Shown piece by piece: positions 16,629 through 26,008 of a DNA stretch of 64,000 nt. The DNA is from Bacteriovorax sp. MedPE-SWde (GTDB lineage: Bacteria > Bdellovibrionota > Bacteriovoracia > Bacteriovoracales > Bacteriovoracaceae). The position numbers were made by a program, and so were the translations under genes. The stretch covers positions 372,001 to 436,000 of the forward strand of contig MPCU01000003.1 in assembly GCA_001874305.1 (NCBI GenBank), read 5' to 3'. The notes under the pieces are model-generated. The model searched no databases. It saw only the letters and a program-made list of their open reading frames with translations, and was not told where the DNA came from. Within the stretch, counting starts at the first letter, position 1. Each line of letters begins with the position of its first letter.

Positions 16629-17615
16629 TTAGTCGTTAAATCTAAGCATTGTTTCAACTTTATCAATAATTTCAGGGATAACCTTATCGAGTTTTCCGTC
16701 AACTACAGTCGCTGCTGAGTGATTGTGACCACCACCACCTAAGGCCTGTGCCATAATTCCAACATCAACATTGTCTTTAGCTGCACGAAAAGAAACTTTT
16801 ACTTTGTCCCCAATCTGTCTAAACATACAAGCAACTTTGATATTATCGAGAATGAGAAGATGGTTGATAAAGCCATGTGTATCTTCGGCCTCTGAACTAT
16901 GTTTCTCAATGAGTTCTTCGTTCAGGGAGATCCATGCAACTGACTCATCATCATTTGTCTGTGAAGATGTTAGAACTGTTCCTAGAAGCTTCATATAGCA
17001 AACTTTCTTAGTTCCATTAATTCTATTAAATGCCTGTGGAGGACTTACTCCCGCATCTAGAAGTTTTGAGATTACCTTATGAGTATTTCCCGTAACTGTT
17101 GGATAGCGAAAACTGCTGGTATCTATAATTATTGAAGTATAGAGCGCAAGCGCCATATCCTTATCAATTTCAATATCAATTGATTCTATGAGTTCTGCAA
17201 CTAGCTCACCAGTTGCTGCCTTGTTCGAGTCAATACAGTGAATTGCCGCTAACTCTTTTGGACAAGGGTGATGATCAATGAATAGTAAGTCGTGTGACTT
17301 AAGAACAAGTTCTTGTACATTTGCACCAATTCTCGGTAGGGAATTAGTATCTGTAACTATAAGTAAATCAATTTTATCTAAAGAGTCTTTAAGTTCTGCA
17401 TAAGATTTAACAACATCTTTAGGGTCAAGGTACTTGTATCTATCAAAGAGAGGCTCTTCGTTAATACAGTAGACTTCTTTTCCCATTTTTTCGAGCGCCA
17501 TACATAGGGCTATCTCACTACCTATTCCATCGGCATCGGGATGAATATGTGTCGTAATAACAATCTTTTGGGCCTTGTTAATACGGTCTTGAAATCTTTT
17601 TATCGCATTTGTCAT
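16629..17615 (-). CDS. nrnA: DHH-family phosphoesterase, NrnA-like
   Basis: Degrades short oligoribonucleotides and probably dephosphorylates pAp in the cytoplasm. The 328-residue protein has DHH motif I (HIHPDADGIGSE, residues 23-34), motif II (VTDTN), the DHH motif itself (FIDHHP), an Asp-rich motif IV (IIIDTSSFRYP) and the C-terminal DHHA1 block GGGGHNHSAA. Length and motif order match bifunctional oligoribonuclease/pAp phosphatase NrnA. It is monocistronic and convergent with the disordered-protein gene. Confidence 0.92.
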   Translation of the reverse strand: MTNAIKRFQDRINKAQKIVITTHIHPDADGIGSEIALCMALEKMGKEVYCINEEPLFDRYKYLDPKDVVKSYAELKDSLDKIDLLIVTDTNSLPRIGANVQELVLKSHDLLFIDHHPCPKELAAIHCIDSNKAATGELVAELIESIDIEIDKDMALALYTSIIIDTSSFRYPTVTGNTHKVISKLLDAGVSPPQAFNRINGTKKVCYMKLLGTVLTSSQTNDDESVAWISLNEELIEKHSSEAEDTHGFINHLLILDNIKVACMFRQIGDKVKVSFRAAKDNVDVGIMAQALGGGGHNHSAATVVDGKLDKVIPEIIDKVETMLRFND

Positions 17616-17730
17616 ACGATCCTTTTCGGTAGTTTGCAGCTTAAAGTTAAGCAGCTTAAATTATTGGACTTTCCCAATCGTCTCACTTTTTGTTAGGATT
17701 TTAAAGTAAATCTAAAAACAGAGAAGTTAC

Positions 17731-18624
17731 ATGGAAAGTACTTTAGTTAAATTCTCGGGTATAGAAAAAAGCTATCCTGGAAAAGTCGTCTTAAGTGGCG
17801 TCAACTTTGAGATTCAAAAAGGATCTGTTCATGGTTTCCTAGGGCCGAATGGTGCGGGAAAGTCGACACTCATGAATATTCTCTTAGGTGAAATTGAAAA
17901 TGATAAAGGTGAAATTAACTTCACTGAAGAATCTTCAATTGGCTACCTTCCAGAACATCCTCCTCTTTATATGAATATGAAGGTTTGGGAATATCTTTGC
18001 TTTGTTCAAGATATTTATGACTCTACTGATAGAGACTTCTTAAATGGAGTCATAGAGAAATGCGGTTTACAAGAAGTACGAAATAGAATGATAGGGCATC
18101 TATCCAAAGGCTATAAGCAAAGAGTAGGTTTAGCACAGGCAATTTGCCACAAACCAGACCTTCTTGTTCTTGATGAGCCAATGGTAGGTCTTGATCCCCA
18201 TGCAATAATACAAATGAAAGAACTGATAAGTGAACTTTCAAAAGAACATACGATATTCGTATCGAGCCATCAGTTACATGAGTTATCTCAAATTTGTGAT
18301 CAAATCTCTATTCTACATCAAGGGGTCATTGTACAAGATGGAACAATTGAAGAAATAGAAAAGTCACTAAATCAGCAGCAAGTTGTTGAGGTTGAATTTG
18401 AAAATAAAATTGGTGAACTCCTTGGAGATATTTCAGCGCTTGATGATTTAAGTTATTCAGTTATTGAAGGTAATAGATATCGCTTTAAGTCTCAAAGTGA
18501 AAATGATTTAAGATCTACTCTCGGGAGATTCTTTCTTGAGAAGAATATAGCTGTCCTATCACAAAGGGAAGTGAAGATGGACTTAGAAGAGATCTTTAGA
18601 ACAGCTACTAAGGAGAATGTATAA
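17731..18624 (+). CDS. ABC transporter ATP-binding protein, GldA-like
   Basis: Cytoplasmic ATPase of an ABC-2 exporter. Walker A GPNGAGKST is at 38-46, the signature is LSKGYKQRV, Walker B is LLVLDEPMVGLDP, and the switch His is in SSHQLHE. The C-terminal extension after residue 215 is usual for ABC-2/GldA ATPases. It starts a five-gene run with one-base or no overlaps (permease, GldG-like, DUF4340 and Yip1-like proteins). In Bacteroidetes GldA/F/G are linked to gliding, but the module is widespread and its substrate is unknown. Confidence 0.9.
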   Translation: MESTLVKFSGIEKSYPGKVVLSGVNFEIQKGSVHGFLGPNGAGKSTLMNILLGEIENDKGEINFTEESSIGYLPEHPPLYMNMKVWEYLCFVQDIYDSTDRDFLNGVIEKCGLQEVRNRMIGHLSKGYKQRVGLAQAICHKPDLLVLDEPMVGLDPHAIIQMKELISELSKEHTIFVSSHQLHELSQICDQISILHQGVIVQDGTIEEIEKSLNQQQVVEVEFENKIGELLGDISALDDLSYSVIEGNRYRFKSQSENDLRSTLGRFFLEKNIAVLSQREVKMDLEEIFRTATKENV

Positions 18625-19364
18625 TGACTTTTATAAAAGGAGTTAAACTTCTCTCAAAGAAAGAATTAGGTGAGACTTTTTCTTCTCCGATGATTTATAT
18701 CTTTACTGCTATCTTTTCATTCCTCGTAGGAGGAGTCTTTTATAATAATCTCTCGTTTATAAAAGAAGTTACGAATGTATCTATTGTAAATGGAGCATTA
18801 GCACCAACTTTTTCTGCAATGAACTTCATGCTAATGATTTTTGCTCCAATGATTACAATGGGATGTTTTGTAAAAGAAAAAAGAGAACATACTTTACCTT
18901 TATTAAAGCTATCGAAGATAGGGGATAAAGAAATATTTTGGGGTAAGTATATAGCTCTAATAGTGAAGGGACTTTTTATTATACTTCCTTCAATCACTTT
19001 TCCTATCATCTTGAGTTTCTCTGGCTTTAATGATTGGGCGATTGTTTTAACAAACTACATCGGAATAATAGGGTTATTCTGTTGCTACCTTGTTGTAGGG
19101 GCCTTTGCATCTCTTCTTACGAGGAATTATATAATTGCAATTGTTTTAACTTTTGGAATTCTCTTCTCATTTCTAATTCTTGCTTCAACTGGAGCAAGTA
19201 TAAATAATGAAATTGTTAGTCAGCTTTTAAAGTACGCTAGCCTTGGGCAACATACATACTACTTTGCCCGTGGCGCAATTGTATCTTATGACCTTGTTTA
19301 CTTTGCTTCTTTCATTGGGTTCTTCTCATATGTCAGTGTTAGGCTATTAGGAGTTAGAAGATAA
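18624..19364 (+). CDS. ABC-2 permease, GldF-like
   Basis: The 246-residue membrane protein has six hydrophobic segments. The N-terminal ISKKELGETFSSPMIYI-type block (here LSKKELGETFSSPMIYIF) and KEKREHTLPLL after the second helix match ABC-2 subfamily permeases of the GldF type. It partners the ATPase encoded immediately upstream; the start ATG overlaps the upstream TAA by one base (TAATG), pointing to coupled translation. Confidence 0.88.
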   Translation: MTFIKGVKLLSKKELGETFSSPMIYIFTAIFSFLVGGVFYNNLSFIKEVTNVSIVNGALAPTFSAMNFMLMIFAPMITMGCFVKEKREHTLPLLKLSKIGDKEIFWGKYIALIVKGLFIILPSITFPIILSFSGFNDWAIVLTNYIGIIGLFCCYLVVGAFASLLTRNYIIAIVLTFGILFSFLILASTGASINNEIVSQLLKYASLGQHTYYFARGAIVSYDLVYFASFIGFFSYVSVRLLGVRR

Positions 19365-20866
19365 TGAAGAAAATGTATCATAATTTGATTTTAGGACTAG
19401 TTAGTTTTGCATATATATGTGGAACGTTCTTAATAGTTGTACTTCCTGATCATCCAATGATTATAGGGATTGTCTTTTCTATCGCTATCATAGGAACTGT
19501 TATTCTCTCTTTAATTAATCGAAAGAAAATAACTCTATTAATGACTTCTACATATGGAAGAAATATTTCTAATAATATAATAGGTTTCTTCTTAGTCTTT
19601 TGCATTCTGGGGCTTGTTAACTATATTGCCTTTAAAAGACCAAAAGTTTTTGATCTCAGTGATAGAAGACTGAACTCTTTAACTACCCAGTCTGAAAAAA
19701 TAATATCTCAAATTGATGAAGAAACAACTCTAACGTTATTTGCGAGTAAAGCACATGAAGAGAATATTCGAAAGTTCTTAATGCTCTACTCAAATAGAAA
19801 TTCCAATTTAGTGGTTAAGTATGTAGATCCAGAGATTAGACCTGATCTTGTTTCTGCACATGGGGTGACTTTGTCACCAAGCATAATGATTAAGAATAAG
19901 AAAAGATCAATCATTGTTACTAAGATGCAAGAGCTCTCAATGACTAATGGTTTGATTCAAGTCAATCGTCAGTCTGACCCTATTGCTTGTTTTGCATACT
20001 CCCCACTTCTAGAGGAAAAAGGTGATACAGGTTTTACAGGACTCCTTCACATCTTAAAGAGTTCAGCATTTAAGTTAAAAGTTGTCGATCTCTTAAAGGT
20101 AAAGAGTATTCCAAGTGAGTGTCAGGTCTTTTCTATACTTGCTCCTCAGGGAGACTTCCTGGATTCTTCATTTGAGAAGGTTAAGAAGTATCATCGTGAT
20201 GGGGGAGTTCTCTTAACAACTTTCTTTCCAATGTTTAATGGAGATAAAATTTCAAACTTAAGAAAGTACTATCAAGAGAATGGCTTAATCGTAGCTAATA
20301 ATGTTGTAATTGATAGATCTAATAGTATCGAAGGAAGTATGGGTAGTGCTCCTATAGTTAAGTCCTTTGATAATAAAGGGATTAATACTAATCTGAGTGG
20401 ACAGGTGTTCTTTCCTTTAACAACTTCAATTTATCCAACTAAGGAAGTTGATGACTCTTATGTTGCCCTCGCAATTTCCTCTCCAAGTAGTTGGGCGGAG
20501 GCCACTCTTTCTGAGATAGTAAGTGGAAACCTTCAATTTGATGGTAAGGACACAATTGGTCCAGTAGATATTGCCGGTGCTGTAACTGTTGATAGTCGAC
20601 CACGACTGATTGCCATTGGAAACTCATCAATGGTGTCGAATAAATTCTATAAGTTTCAAGCTAACTTTAATTATATGGTAAATATTCTTCACTGGACTGT
20701 TGGACAGGATCTTCTTACTAGTACAAGAGCAGCAGTCTTTAAAGAGGTACCTCTTTTTATAGGAACAACTCACAAAAGAGTTATCTTTTATTTCTCTATA
20801 CTGGCGCTTCCTCTAACTCTACTACTTATTGCTGTAGTACAGTTTAGAAGAAGGAGAATGTCTTAG
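19364..20866 (+). CDS. GldG-like ABC auxiliary protein
   Basis: The 500-residue protein has two N-terminal membrane helices, another near residue 75-90, a large periplasmic domain (about 95-470) and a final C-terminal helix followed by RRRR-type residues. It fits the GldG/ABC-type uncharacterised transport family (PF09822): FDLSDRRLNSLTxQS, the PEIRPDL segment, and the late SRPRLIAIGNSSMVSN-type motif typical of this family. It overlaps the permease gene by one base and probably forms the periplasmic part of the same exporter complex. Confidence 0.85.
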   Translation: MKKMYHNLILGLVSFAYICGTFLIVVLPDHPMIIGIVFSIAIIGTVILSLINRKKITLLMTSTYGRNISNNIIGFFLVFCILGLVNYIAFKRPKVFDLSDRRLNSLTTQSEKIISQIDEETTLTLFASKAHEENIRKFLMLYSNRNSNLVVKYVDPEIRPDLVSAHGVTLSPSIMIKNKKRSIIVTKMQELSMTNGLIQVNRQSDPIACFAYSPLLEEKGDTGFTGLLHILKSSAFKLKVVDLLKVKSIPSECQVFSILAPQGDFLDSSFEKVKKYHRDGGVLLTTFFPMFNGDKISNLRKYYQENGLIVANNVVIDRSNSIEGSMGSAPIVKSFDNKGINTNLSGQVFFPLTTSIYPTKEVDDSYVALAISSPSSWAEATLSEIVSGNLQFDGKDTIGPVDIAGAVTVDSRPRLIAIGNSSMVSNKFYKFQANFNYMVNILHWTVGQDLLTSTRAAVFKEVPLFIGTTHKRVIFYFSILALPLTLLLIAVVQFRRRRMS

Positions 20867-22093
20867 ATGAGAAATATTGCACTTCTTGTTATTCTGTCTT
20901 CGCTTGTTGGTTATGTTTACTTCTTTGAAGAAAAGAATTCTATTGAGGCCTATCGAGACAGAGAGAAGGCAGAGAGTCTCCTTGATTTAAGAAGTGCTGG
21001 GGAAATGTTATCCTTAAAAACAGCAAAATTTCATCTTGAAAAGAGAGGTGAAAATTTCTTTGTTGATAGTGATTTTGAAGTGGCACAAAACCAACTAGAT
21101 ACTTTCTTTTCTCAGTTGGAGAATATACGTGTCCAGCGAATCTTGACTCAAGAGGAACTTAAAAATTTAAATCCTAGTAATCTTGAATCACCACTGAAGC
21201 TGGACGTATCAGTATCTTTTAAAAACTCTATCTTAAATTTTTCTTTGGGAAAGAAGATAGAGTTTAATCAAAACTTCTATCTTAAAATAACTAATTCTCA
21301 GACTAAGAACGAAAAGTGGGTCATTGCAAAATATCAAAATACTTATTCAGGTAAGTCTTCTGAAAAGAACCAGTACAGATCTGATATAGCATATAAGCAA
21401 ATAATTTCATTATTTAGTCTTGGTGCCGACTTTTTTAAGAATAAACTTCCATTTAATATCTCAAAGGGTTTTAAAGTTATTAAAATCGAGTCTTTTCGAA
21501 ATAGACCTTACGAGATAGAGGGGACTTCGTTAACATCGGTTCCTACTAAGCCAAATGGAATTGAAGAATCAAAGGACAGGATAAATTTCTACCTAAAGGG
21601 TTTAAAAGAATTACAGGCCAAGTCTGTATCTAAAGTATTAGATAGAAATAAGCTTAAAGATTCTCTTGGGAAAATAATAGTTGATGACAAGAGTTACGAA
21701 ATGTTTAGGAACTATAAAGGTAAGAGGGGGTACTTCTTAACCCTTGATAAGTATATTTATGAGTTTGACGGTGCCGCCTTTAGACATATATTTTCCCCTC
21801 AACAAGACTTCTGGATTAAGAAGTTTAAATTAGATAGTTCTTCAGAGCTTACGATTAAAGATATGGAAGATAATGTTGTGCTTGTATCTAAAATTACTGA
21901 TAAGAATATCTGGACACAGGTAATGCTAGGTGAGGCTCACTCTGTAAGAGACAATAATAAACAGAAGTTTAAAGCTTACTACAAAGTTATTAACGGTAAG
22001 AAGACTTTTTTAGTCAGACAATCTGATGGTGGACTAGAATTACTTGATGTGGATCTGGATGTTATTTTTCACTTCTTAGAAAAAATAAAGTAG
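20867..22093 (+). CDS. DUF4340 domain protein
   Basis: The 408-residue protein has one N-terminal membrane anchor (residues 3-18) and a periplasmic region consistent with DUF4340: the segment EMLSLKTAKFHLEKRGENFFV and the following short helical/beta repeats. Genes of this family commonly follow GldG-type genes and are assumed to be part of the same exporter. It begins directly after the GldG stop codon, with AAGGAG in the end of that gene. Function unknown. Confidence 0.8.
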   Translation: MRNIALLVILSSLVGYVYFFEEKNSIEAYRDREKAESLLDLRSAGEMLSLKTAKFHLEKRGENFFVDSDFEVAQNQLDTFFSQLENIRVQRILTQEELKNLNPSNLESPLKLDVSVSFKNSILNFSLGKKIEFNQNFYLKITNSQTKNEKWVIAKYQNTYSGKSSEKNQYRSDIAYKQIISLFSLGADFFKNKLPFNISKGFKVIKIESFRNRPYEIEGTSLTSVPTKPNGIEESKDRINFYLKGLKELQAKSVSKVLDRNKLKDSLGKIIVDDKSYEMFRNYKGKRGYFLTLDKYIYEFDGAAFRHIFSPQQDFWIKKFKLDSSSELTIKDMEDNVVLVSKITDKNIWTQVMLGEAHSVRDNNKQKFKAYYKVINGKKTFLVRQSDGGLELLDVDLDVIFHFLEKIK

Positions 22094-22102
22094 AATTTAG
22101 CT

Positions 22103-22792
22103 GTGTATAATTTGATCTATAACTACATTGACCTCTTACTACATCCTGTTAAATCCCATCAAGACTTAGCAAACGAAAGAGAGAAACTTGAAAAAGTGAA
22201 AAAGAGTAGGGACTTCTCTTTAGTTGATGATGATTTACATGAAACCCGAGAAGAAAAAAAGAACTTCATTCTCGACTTCGCTTCATTTGCGACTATCTCT
22301 TGGGCCTTTGTTTTAATATTTGCAATATACTCGCTAATATTCTTTCACTTCGGGCAATACCTAAGTGACGACCTTAGTGAAGATGGTTTCTTGGCAAGTG
22401 TCCTTGGCGGATCTCTTTTTCAGAAAAAAATATTTATAATATCGCTTCTATTTGAAGCAGTGTTCTTTCCATTGGCCGCTTGGGTATATATTAAATTTTG
22501 GAGAGTCATTATTTCTTTCTTCGCTAATCTCTTTGATAAGAATGTGGAAAGAGAGAGTTTAGATGAAGTTGTTAATACTTCACTCGTTGGTAACTTCTTT
22601 TTACTTATTCCAATTCTTGGAAAGATGATTAAGTCTGTATCTCAAATCTTTTATATATTCATAGGATTAAAGCATAATTTAAAATTTACAACGACACAGT
22701 CATTTATCGTTGTCATATCTCCACTTATTTTCATCGCAATGTTCATGTTATTCATGGCGATGTACGGAATGCTTATAATTAACCTTTATTGA
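22103..22792 (+). CDS. Yip1-like multi-pass membrane protein
   Basis: The 229-residue protein has about five hydrophobic helices after a charged N-terminal region, and its general pattern (helices with a conserved proline loop, IPILGKMIKS, and LKHNLKFTTTQSF) resembles the Yip1/DUF1282 membrane family. It starts with GTG nine bases after the DUF4340 stop, so it is the last gene of the exporter operon. Its role is unknown. Confidence 0.62.
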   Translation: MYNLIYNYIDLLLHPVKSHQDLANEREKLEKVKKSRDFSLVDDDLHETREEKKNFILDFASFATISWAFVLIFAIYSLIFFHFGQYLSDDLSEDGFLASVLGGSLFQKKIFIISLLFEAVFFPLAAWVYIKFWRVIISFFANLFDKNVERESLDEVVNTSLVGNFFLLIPILGKMIKSVSQIFYIFIGLKHNLKFTTTQSFIVVISPLIFIAMFMLFMAMYGMLIINLY

Positions 22793-22857
22793 GTTAAGCG
22801 AAATCCATTAATTCAGTAACTTACAGCGAATATTTTTTACCTAAAGATAAAGTTCTG

Positions 22858-22886
22858 CTGACTTTTTTTCAATGATTCTCTATAAC
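22858..22886 (+). promoter_or_regulatory. Sigma-70-like promoter of the serine protease gene
   Basis: CTGACT (22858-22863), 17 bases, then TATAAC (22881-22886), 28 bases before the TTG start codon. It matches 4/6 and 5/6 to consensus with ideal spacing. Confidence 0.42.
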
Positions 22887-22914
22887 CTTAAAATTCAAAT
22901 TTAAGGAGTAAAGC

Positions 22915-23784
22915 TTGAAAAACTTAACAGTAGTTTTATTGTCATTACTATTCACGAACTCATATGCAAGTTCACTAGATAAGGTTGTTTATGGTGTAGA
23001 CAACAGACTTAATTATTCACAAGCGCCAAAGAAAATTCAAAAGCTAGCTGATGCAACAGCTGGAATGGTGACTTCAGGAAAGTTATCGCTAGGTGAGAGT
23101 ACATATCTCTTTAGTGGGACAAGATTTGGTGGAAGCTTTGTTGGAAACTATTGGGATAATGGTCCAATCTGTGAAGATGAGAAATTCGCGGATGAATATA
23201 AACTTCCAATTTGTTCAGGATTTCTAGTTGGTAAAGATACTCTTGTGACTGCTGGTCACTGTGTTTACGATGAGAATGACTGCAAGAAGAAGACATGGGT
23301 ATTTGGTTATACAAAAGATGTCGCGGCCAAGGGGGAAGTACCTTCTAAAAATGTTTATGAGTGTAAAGAACTTGTAAGTAAGGGCGAGTGGGGTGAAGAC
23401 TTTGCTGTAATTAAACTTGATAGAAAAGTTAAAGGTAGAACTCCTCTAAAAATGGCTAAAAATAGAGTTAAAGTAAATGATAAAGTATTTGTAATTGGAC
23501 ACCCTAGCGGTCTTCCAACGAAGATTGCGGCTGGAGCAAAGGTTGTTAGCTCTAAGGTAAATGTTTTTAAAACTAACCTCGATACATTTGGCGGTAACTC
23601 CGGTTCTGCAGTTTTTCTTGAAAAGACAAATAAAGTCGTTGGAATCCTTGTTCGAGGAGCTACAGACTATAAGCGAGATCAAGATGCTGGTTGCTTTCGT
23701 ACTAATAAGTGTGAGGCCATTACAAGTGGAATTGGTTGTGGTGGTGAAGGCGTCACACATTTAGATATCGTAAAATTCAAATAA
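22915..23784 (+). CDS. Secreted trypsin-like (S1/V8-type) serine protease
   Basis: The 289-residue protein has a signal peptide (cleavage near SYASS) and a complete catalytic triad: H115 in TAGHC, D162 in GEDFAVIKL and S229 in GGNSGSAV. A VIGHPSGLP block and the short length favour the V8/HtrA-like branch without PDZ domains. Several cysteines suggest disulfides (CEDE, LPICSG, AGHCV, DCKKK, CFRTN, KCEA, GCGGEG). The start is TTG with AAGGAG at good distance. It is monocistronic with its own promoter and a perfect terminator. A role in prey or envelope digestion is plausible but inferred. Confidence 0.9.
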   Translation: MKNLTVVLLSLLFTNSYASSLDKVVYGVDNRLNYSQAPKKIQKLADATAGMVTSGKLSLGESTYLFSGTRFGGSFVGNYWDNGPICEDEKFADEYKLPICSGFLVGKDTLVTAGHCVYDENDCKKKTWVFGYTKDVAAKGEVPSKNVYECKELVSKGEWGEDFAVIKLDRKVKGRTPLKMAKNRVKVNDKVFVIGHPSGLPTKIAAGAKVVSSKVNVFKTNLDTFGGNSGSAVFLEKTNKVVGILVRGATDYKRDQDAGCFRTNKCEAITSGIGCGGEGVTHLDIVKFK

Positions 23785-23792
23785 AAACCTAG

Positions 23793-23820
23793 GCCAGTAT
23801 TTCGATACTGGCTTTTTTTT
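23793..23820 (+). terminator. Intrinsic terminator with UUCG loop
   Basis: GCCAGTAT-TTCG-ATACTGGC followed by eight T: a perfect 8-bp stem with an extra-stable tetraloop, nine bases after the protease stop codon. Confidence 0.96.
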
Positions 23821-23862
23821 GTTATATTACTTCTATCTTAAAATCTTTGTGGAGTAGATATA

Positions 23863-24567
23863 ATGAAAATCCTAATTATCATGGCAATGGAAGCTGAAGC
23901 GATGCCAATCATAGAAGAGCTTGGCCTAAAGAAACTTCCAATCAATGAAAAACTACACTCTTGTTTTCCTCGCTATAGGGGAGAGTTCGAAGGTAAGGAA
24001 ATCATTATATCTTTAAATGGAAAATCAAAAGAATATGGCGTTGATAGAATTGGGACAGAGTACGCAGCTCTCAATACTCAATCAGCTATTATCGAATTTT
24101 TTCCAGATCTAATAATTAATGCTGGTACATGTGGTGCATTTTCTCAAGATGCAGAAATTGCAGATATTATTACAACTGATAGACCGGCCGTTTACCATGA
24201 TCATCGAGTTCCTATTGAAGGCTTTGATGAATTTGCTAAAGGTCGATATCCAACAATTCATAGACCAGAGTATTTTACAGGCATTGATTTTAAACTAGGT
24301 GTTGTTACAACTGGTAGCTCTCTAGATATGCCTAAAATAGATGAGCAGTTAATTAGAGAGGGAAGTGGAATGGCCAAAGAGATGGAGTGCGCTTCTGTTG
24401 CCGCCGCTGCTCAACTCCATGGGATTGACTTCTTCCCGATTAAATCTGTGACAGATATTATAGATGTTGAACTTGATAATGTTGATCAATTCTTAGCTAA
24501 CCTTAGTAAGGCCAGCGAGAAGCTTGGTAAGACTCTTATTCAAGTTCTTAAAAACATAAAAGGCTAA
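23863..24567 (+). CDS. MTA/SAH nucleosidase family protein
   Basis: Likely cleaves methylthioadenosine or S-adenosylhomocysteine to adenine and the thio-sugar. The 234-residue protein matches the nucleoside phosphorylase type I fold: start MKILIIMAMEAEA, NAGTCGAFS, ADIITTDR, the substrate-binding KEMECASVA near residue 177, and KSVTDIID with the catalytic Asp. The MEMESAA-like motif is intact. A related activity (futalosine or purine nucleosidase) cannot be excluded. A small gene follows two bases later. Confidence 0.85.
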   Translation: MKILIIMAMEAEAMPIIEELGLKKLPINEKLHSCFPRYRGEFEGKEIIISLNGKSKEYGVDRIGTEYAALNTQSAIIEFFPDLIINAGTCGAFSQDAEIADIITTDRPAVYHDHRVPIEGFDEFAKGRYPTIHRPEYFTGIDFKLGVVTTGSSLDMPKIDEQLIREGSGMAKEMECASVAAAAQLHGIDFFPIKSVTDIIDVELDNVDQFLANLSKASEKLGKTLIQVLKNIKG

Positions 24568-24569
24568 AG

Positions 24570-24854
24570 ATGTATTCATCAGACAGAAGATATAAGAAGA
24601 ATGATTGGTGGGACTTTCTGACAGTCATTGATCAGGAACTAGAGAAGCTTCCTGCAAAAGAAACTTTCTTTAATCTTATTGATGAACTTAGAATGAGAAA
24701 GGCCGAGTCTATTTCTGAAGGTGCGACATTTAAAATGAAGGCACCTGCCAAAGATCTTCTTGAAAAATTTAAAGACAGAATGGACAAGGATGAAGAGTTT
24801 GCTTCAAGTGTAGACCTAGAAGAGTTTAATAGACTTGTAGATTTCCTCTTATAG
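24570..24854 (+). CDS. Small cytoplasmic protein, 94 aa
   Basis: A charged, helical protein without signal peptide or membrane segment (starts MYSSDRRYKKNDWWDFL). No family recognised. It starts two bases after the nucleosidase gene and is presumably cotranscribed with it. It ends four bases from the stop of the convergent NnrU-like gene. Confidence 0.65.
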   Translation: MYSSDRRYKKNDWWDFLTVIDQELEKLPAKETFFNLIDELRMRKAESISEGATFKMKAPAKDLLEKFKDRMDKDEEFASSVDLEEFNRLVDFLL

Positions 24855-24858
24855 TTTA

Positions 24859-25425
24859 TCAGCTTAAAGAAACACCAGATAAGAAATAATGAAGCTTAAT
24901 TAAACTCACGTGACCAATTAGGCCTAGAGCTACAACTGCTAAGTCATTTTTCCAAGAACACTTGCTAGCTTTCAAATTGAACCTATCCCTAGTTTCAATT
25001 CCTATAATCATATAAATATTAAAAGCAATCATTGCAAAGAAGAATATATCCTGATTATATTGAGTATTTATCAATAGATGAGTGGTTGCCCAGATAGTTA
25101 GACCTATGAGCATTGGATGCCTTAAATACTTTTTAAAGTGGTTATTTGGTATATATGCAGCAATGATTAAAATGGAGGAAACCGGAAGAACCTTATGAAT
25201 ATTATTGAAGACAAAGTTATTTAATTCAGAGTTTTCTGAACCCGGATAAAAGCGAAGTACTAAGAACATCCCTGTAAATGAGACTCCTGCAATAAGAGAA
25301 TATACCGCCTTATACCTATTATTACTTCCAAGCTTCTCTATAAGACTTTTGCGTAACGTCACGTTTAAACTTATGGAGTGTATTAAGAAAAAAACTAGAA
25401 TTGATAAAATTAATATATAAGTCAT
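24859..25425 (-). CDS. NnrU-like membrane protein
   Basis: The 188-residue protein has five or six hydrophobic helices. The RHPMLIGLTIWATTHLLIN segment, with its conserved HPxxxG and HLL, is diagnostic of the NnrU family (PF07298), associated elsewhere with denitrification and also related to isoprenylcysteine methyltransferase-like membrane folds. No denitrification genes are nearby, so the local role is unknown. It is divergent from a MarR-type regulator 71 bases away, which may control it. Confidence 0.78.
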   Translation of the reverse strand: MTYILILSILVFFLIHSISLNVTLRKSLIEKLGSNNRYKAVYSLIAGVSFTGMFLVLRFYPGSENSELNNFVFNNIHKVLPVSSILIIAAYIPNNHFKKYLRHPMLIGLTIWATTHLLINTQYNQDIFFFAMIAFNIYMIIGIETRDRFNLKASKCSWKNDLAVVALGLIGHVSLIKLHYFLSGVSLS

Positions 25426-25433
25426 ATAGTAAA

Positions 25434-25479
25434 CCCTTGTTGTCTAGATAGTAAGTCTGTATTGACTATATTGCAAGGG
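25434..25479. promoter_or_regulatory. Divergent promoter/operator region between nnrU-like and marR-like genes
   Basis: CCCTTG (25434-25439) and CAAGGG (25474-25479) are inverted arms within the 71-base gap between the divergent genes. TTGACTATATTGC lies between them. This is a likely binding site for the adjacent MarR regulator; weak arms, so only a suggestion. Confidence 0.3.
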
Positions 25480-25496
25480 CCCTATATATTAATTTC

Positions 25497-25949
25497 ATGG
25501 AAGAAATTGAAACGAATCAACTCATAGAGCAAAGTTTTGGGCATAAGTTATCGAAAGCATCACGTCTATTTCAAGACTATGGTGTTCAAAAGCTAAGACA
25601 CTCTATGAAGGTTGATACAATCAAGCCATCACACCTTAAATTATTCCCTCATATCGAAGACGCTGGCTCAAGTGTAGTTGAGATAGCTAAAAAACTTGGG
25701 ATCTCCAAGCAAGCGACAGGTCTACTTGTAAATGAGTTAATAGAATTCAATGTACTTGTTAAAGAGGATAACCCTGAAGATAAGAGATCTTTTCTAGTAA
25801 AATTTAATAAGAAAAAAAGTGGCCCATATATAAAGGGGATATCAGTTTTTCAAGAGTTGGATGAAGTTATTACTAAATCAATGACCAAGAGAGAGCTAGA
25901 AATTTTATCTAGTGCGTTAGATAAAGTTATAAATATCTGTCAGAAATAG
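25497..25949 (+). CDS. MarR-family transcriptional regulator
   Basis: The 150-residue protein has a winged-helix DNA-binding region: SVVEIAKKLGISKQATGLLVNELIEFNVL fits the helix-turn-helix followed by a wing with EDNPEDKRSFLV (the usual DxRxxxV-like wing). Terminal helices would form the dimer interface. It is divergent from the NnrU-like gene, suggesting it regulates that gene and itself. No ligand can be guessed. Confidence 0.85.
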   Translation: MEEIETNQLIEQSFGHKLSKASRLFQDYGVQKLRHSMKVDTIKPSHLKLFPHIEDAGSSVVEIAKKLGISKQATGLLVNELIEFNVLVKEDNPEDKRSFLVKFNKKKSGPYIKGISVFQELDEVITKSMTKRELEILSSALDKVINICQK

Positions 25950-26008
25950 TAAGAAAAAAGTTACAAGGCCATACACCTAAAATCACTACGAAATTCAAAT
26001 GACACACA

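Noticed and set aside
23446-23760. Reverse frame of 104 codons inside the serine protease gene
   Set aside because: Antisense to intact catalytic protein; Asn/Ser-rich composition typical of shadows.
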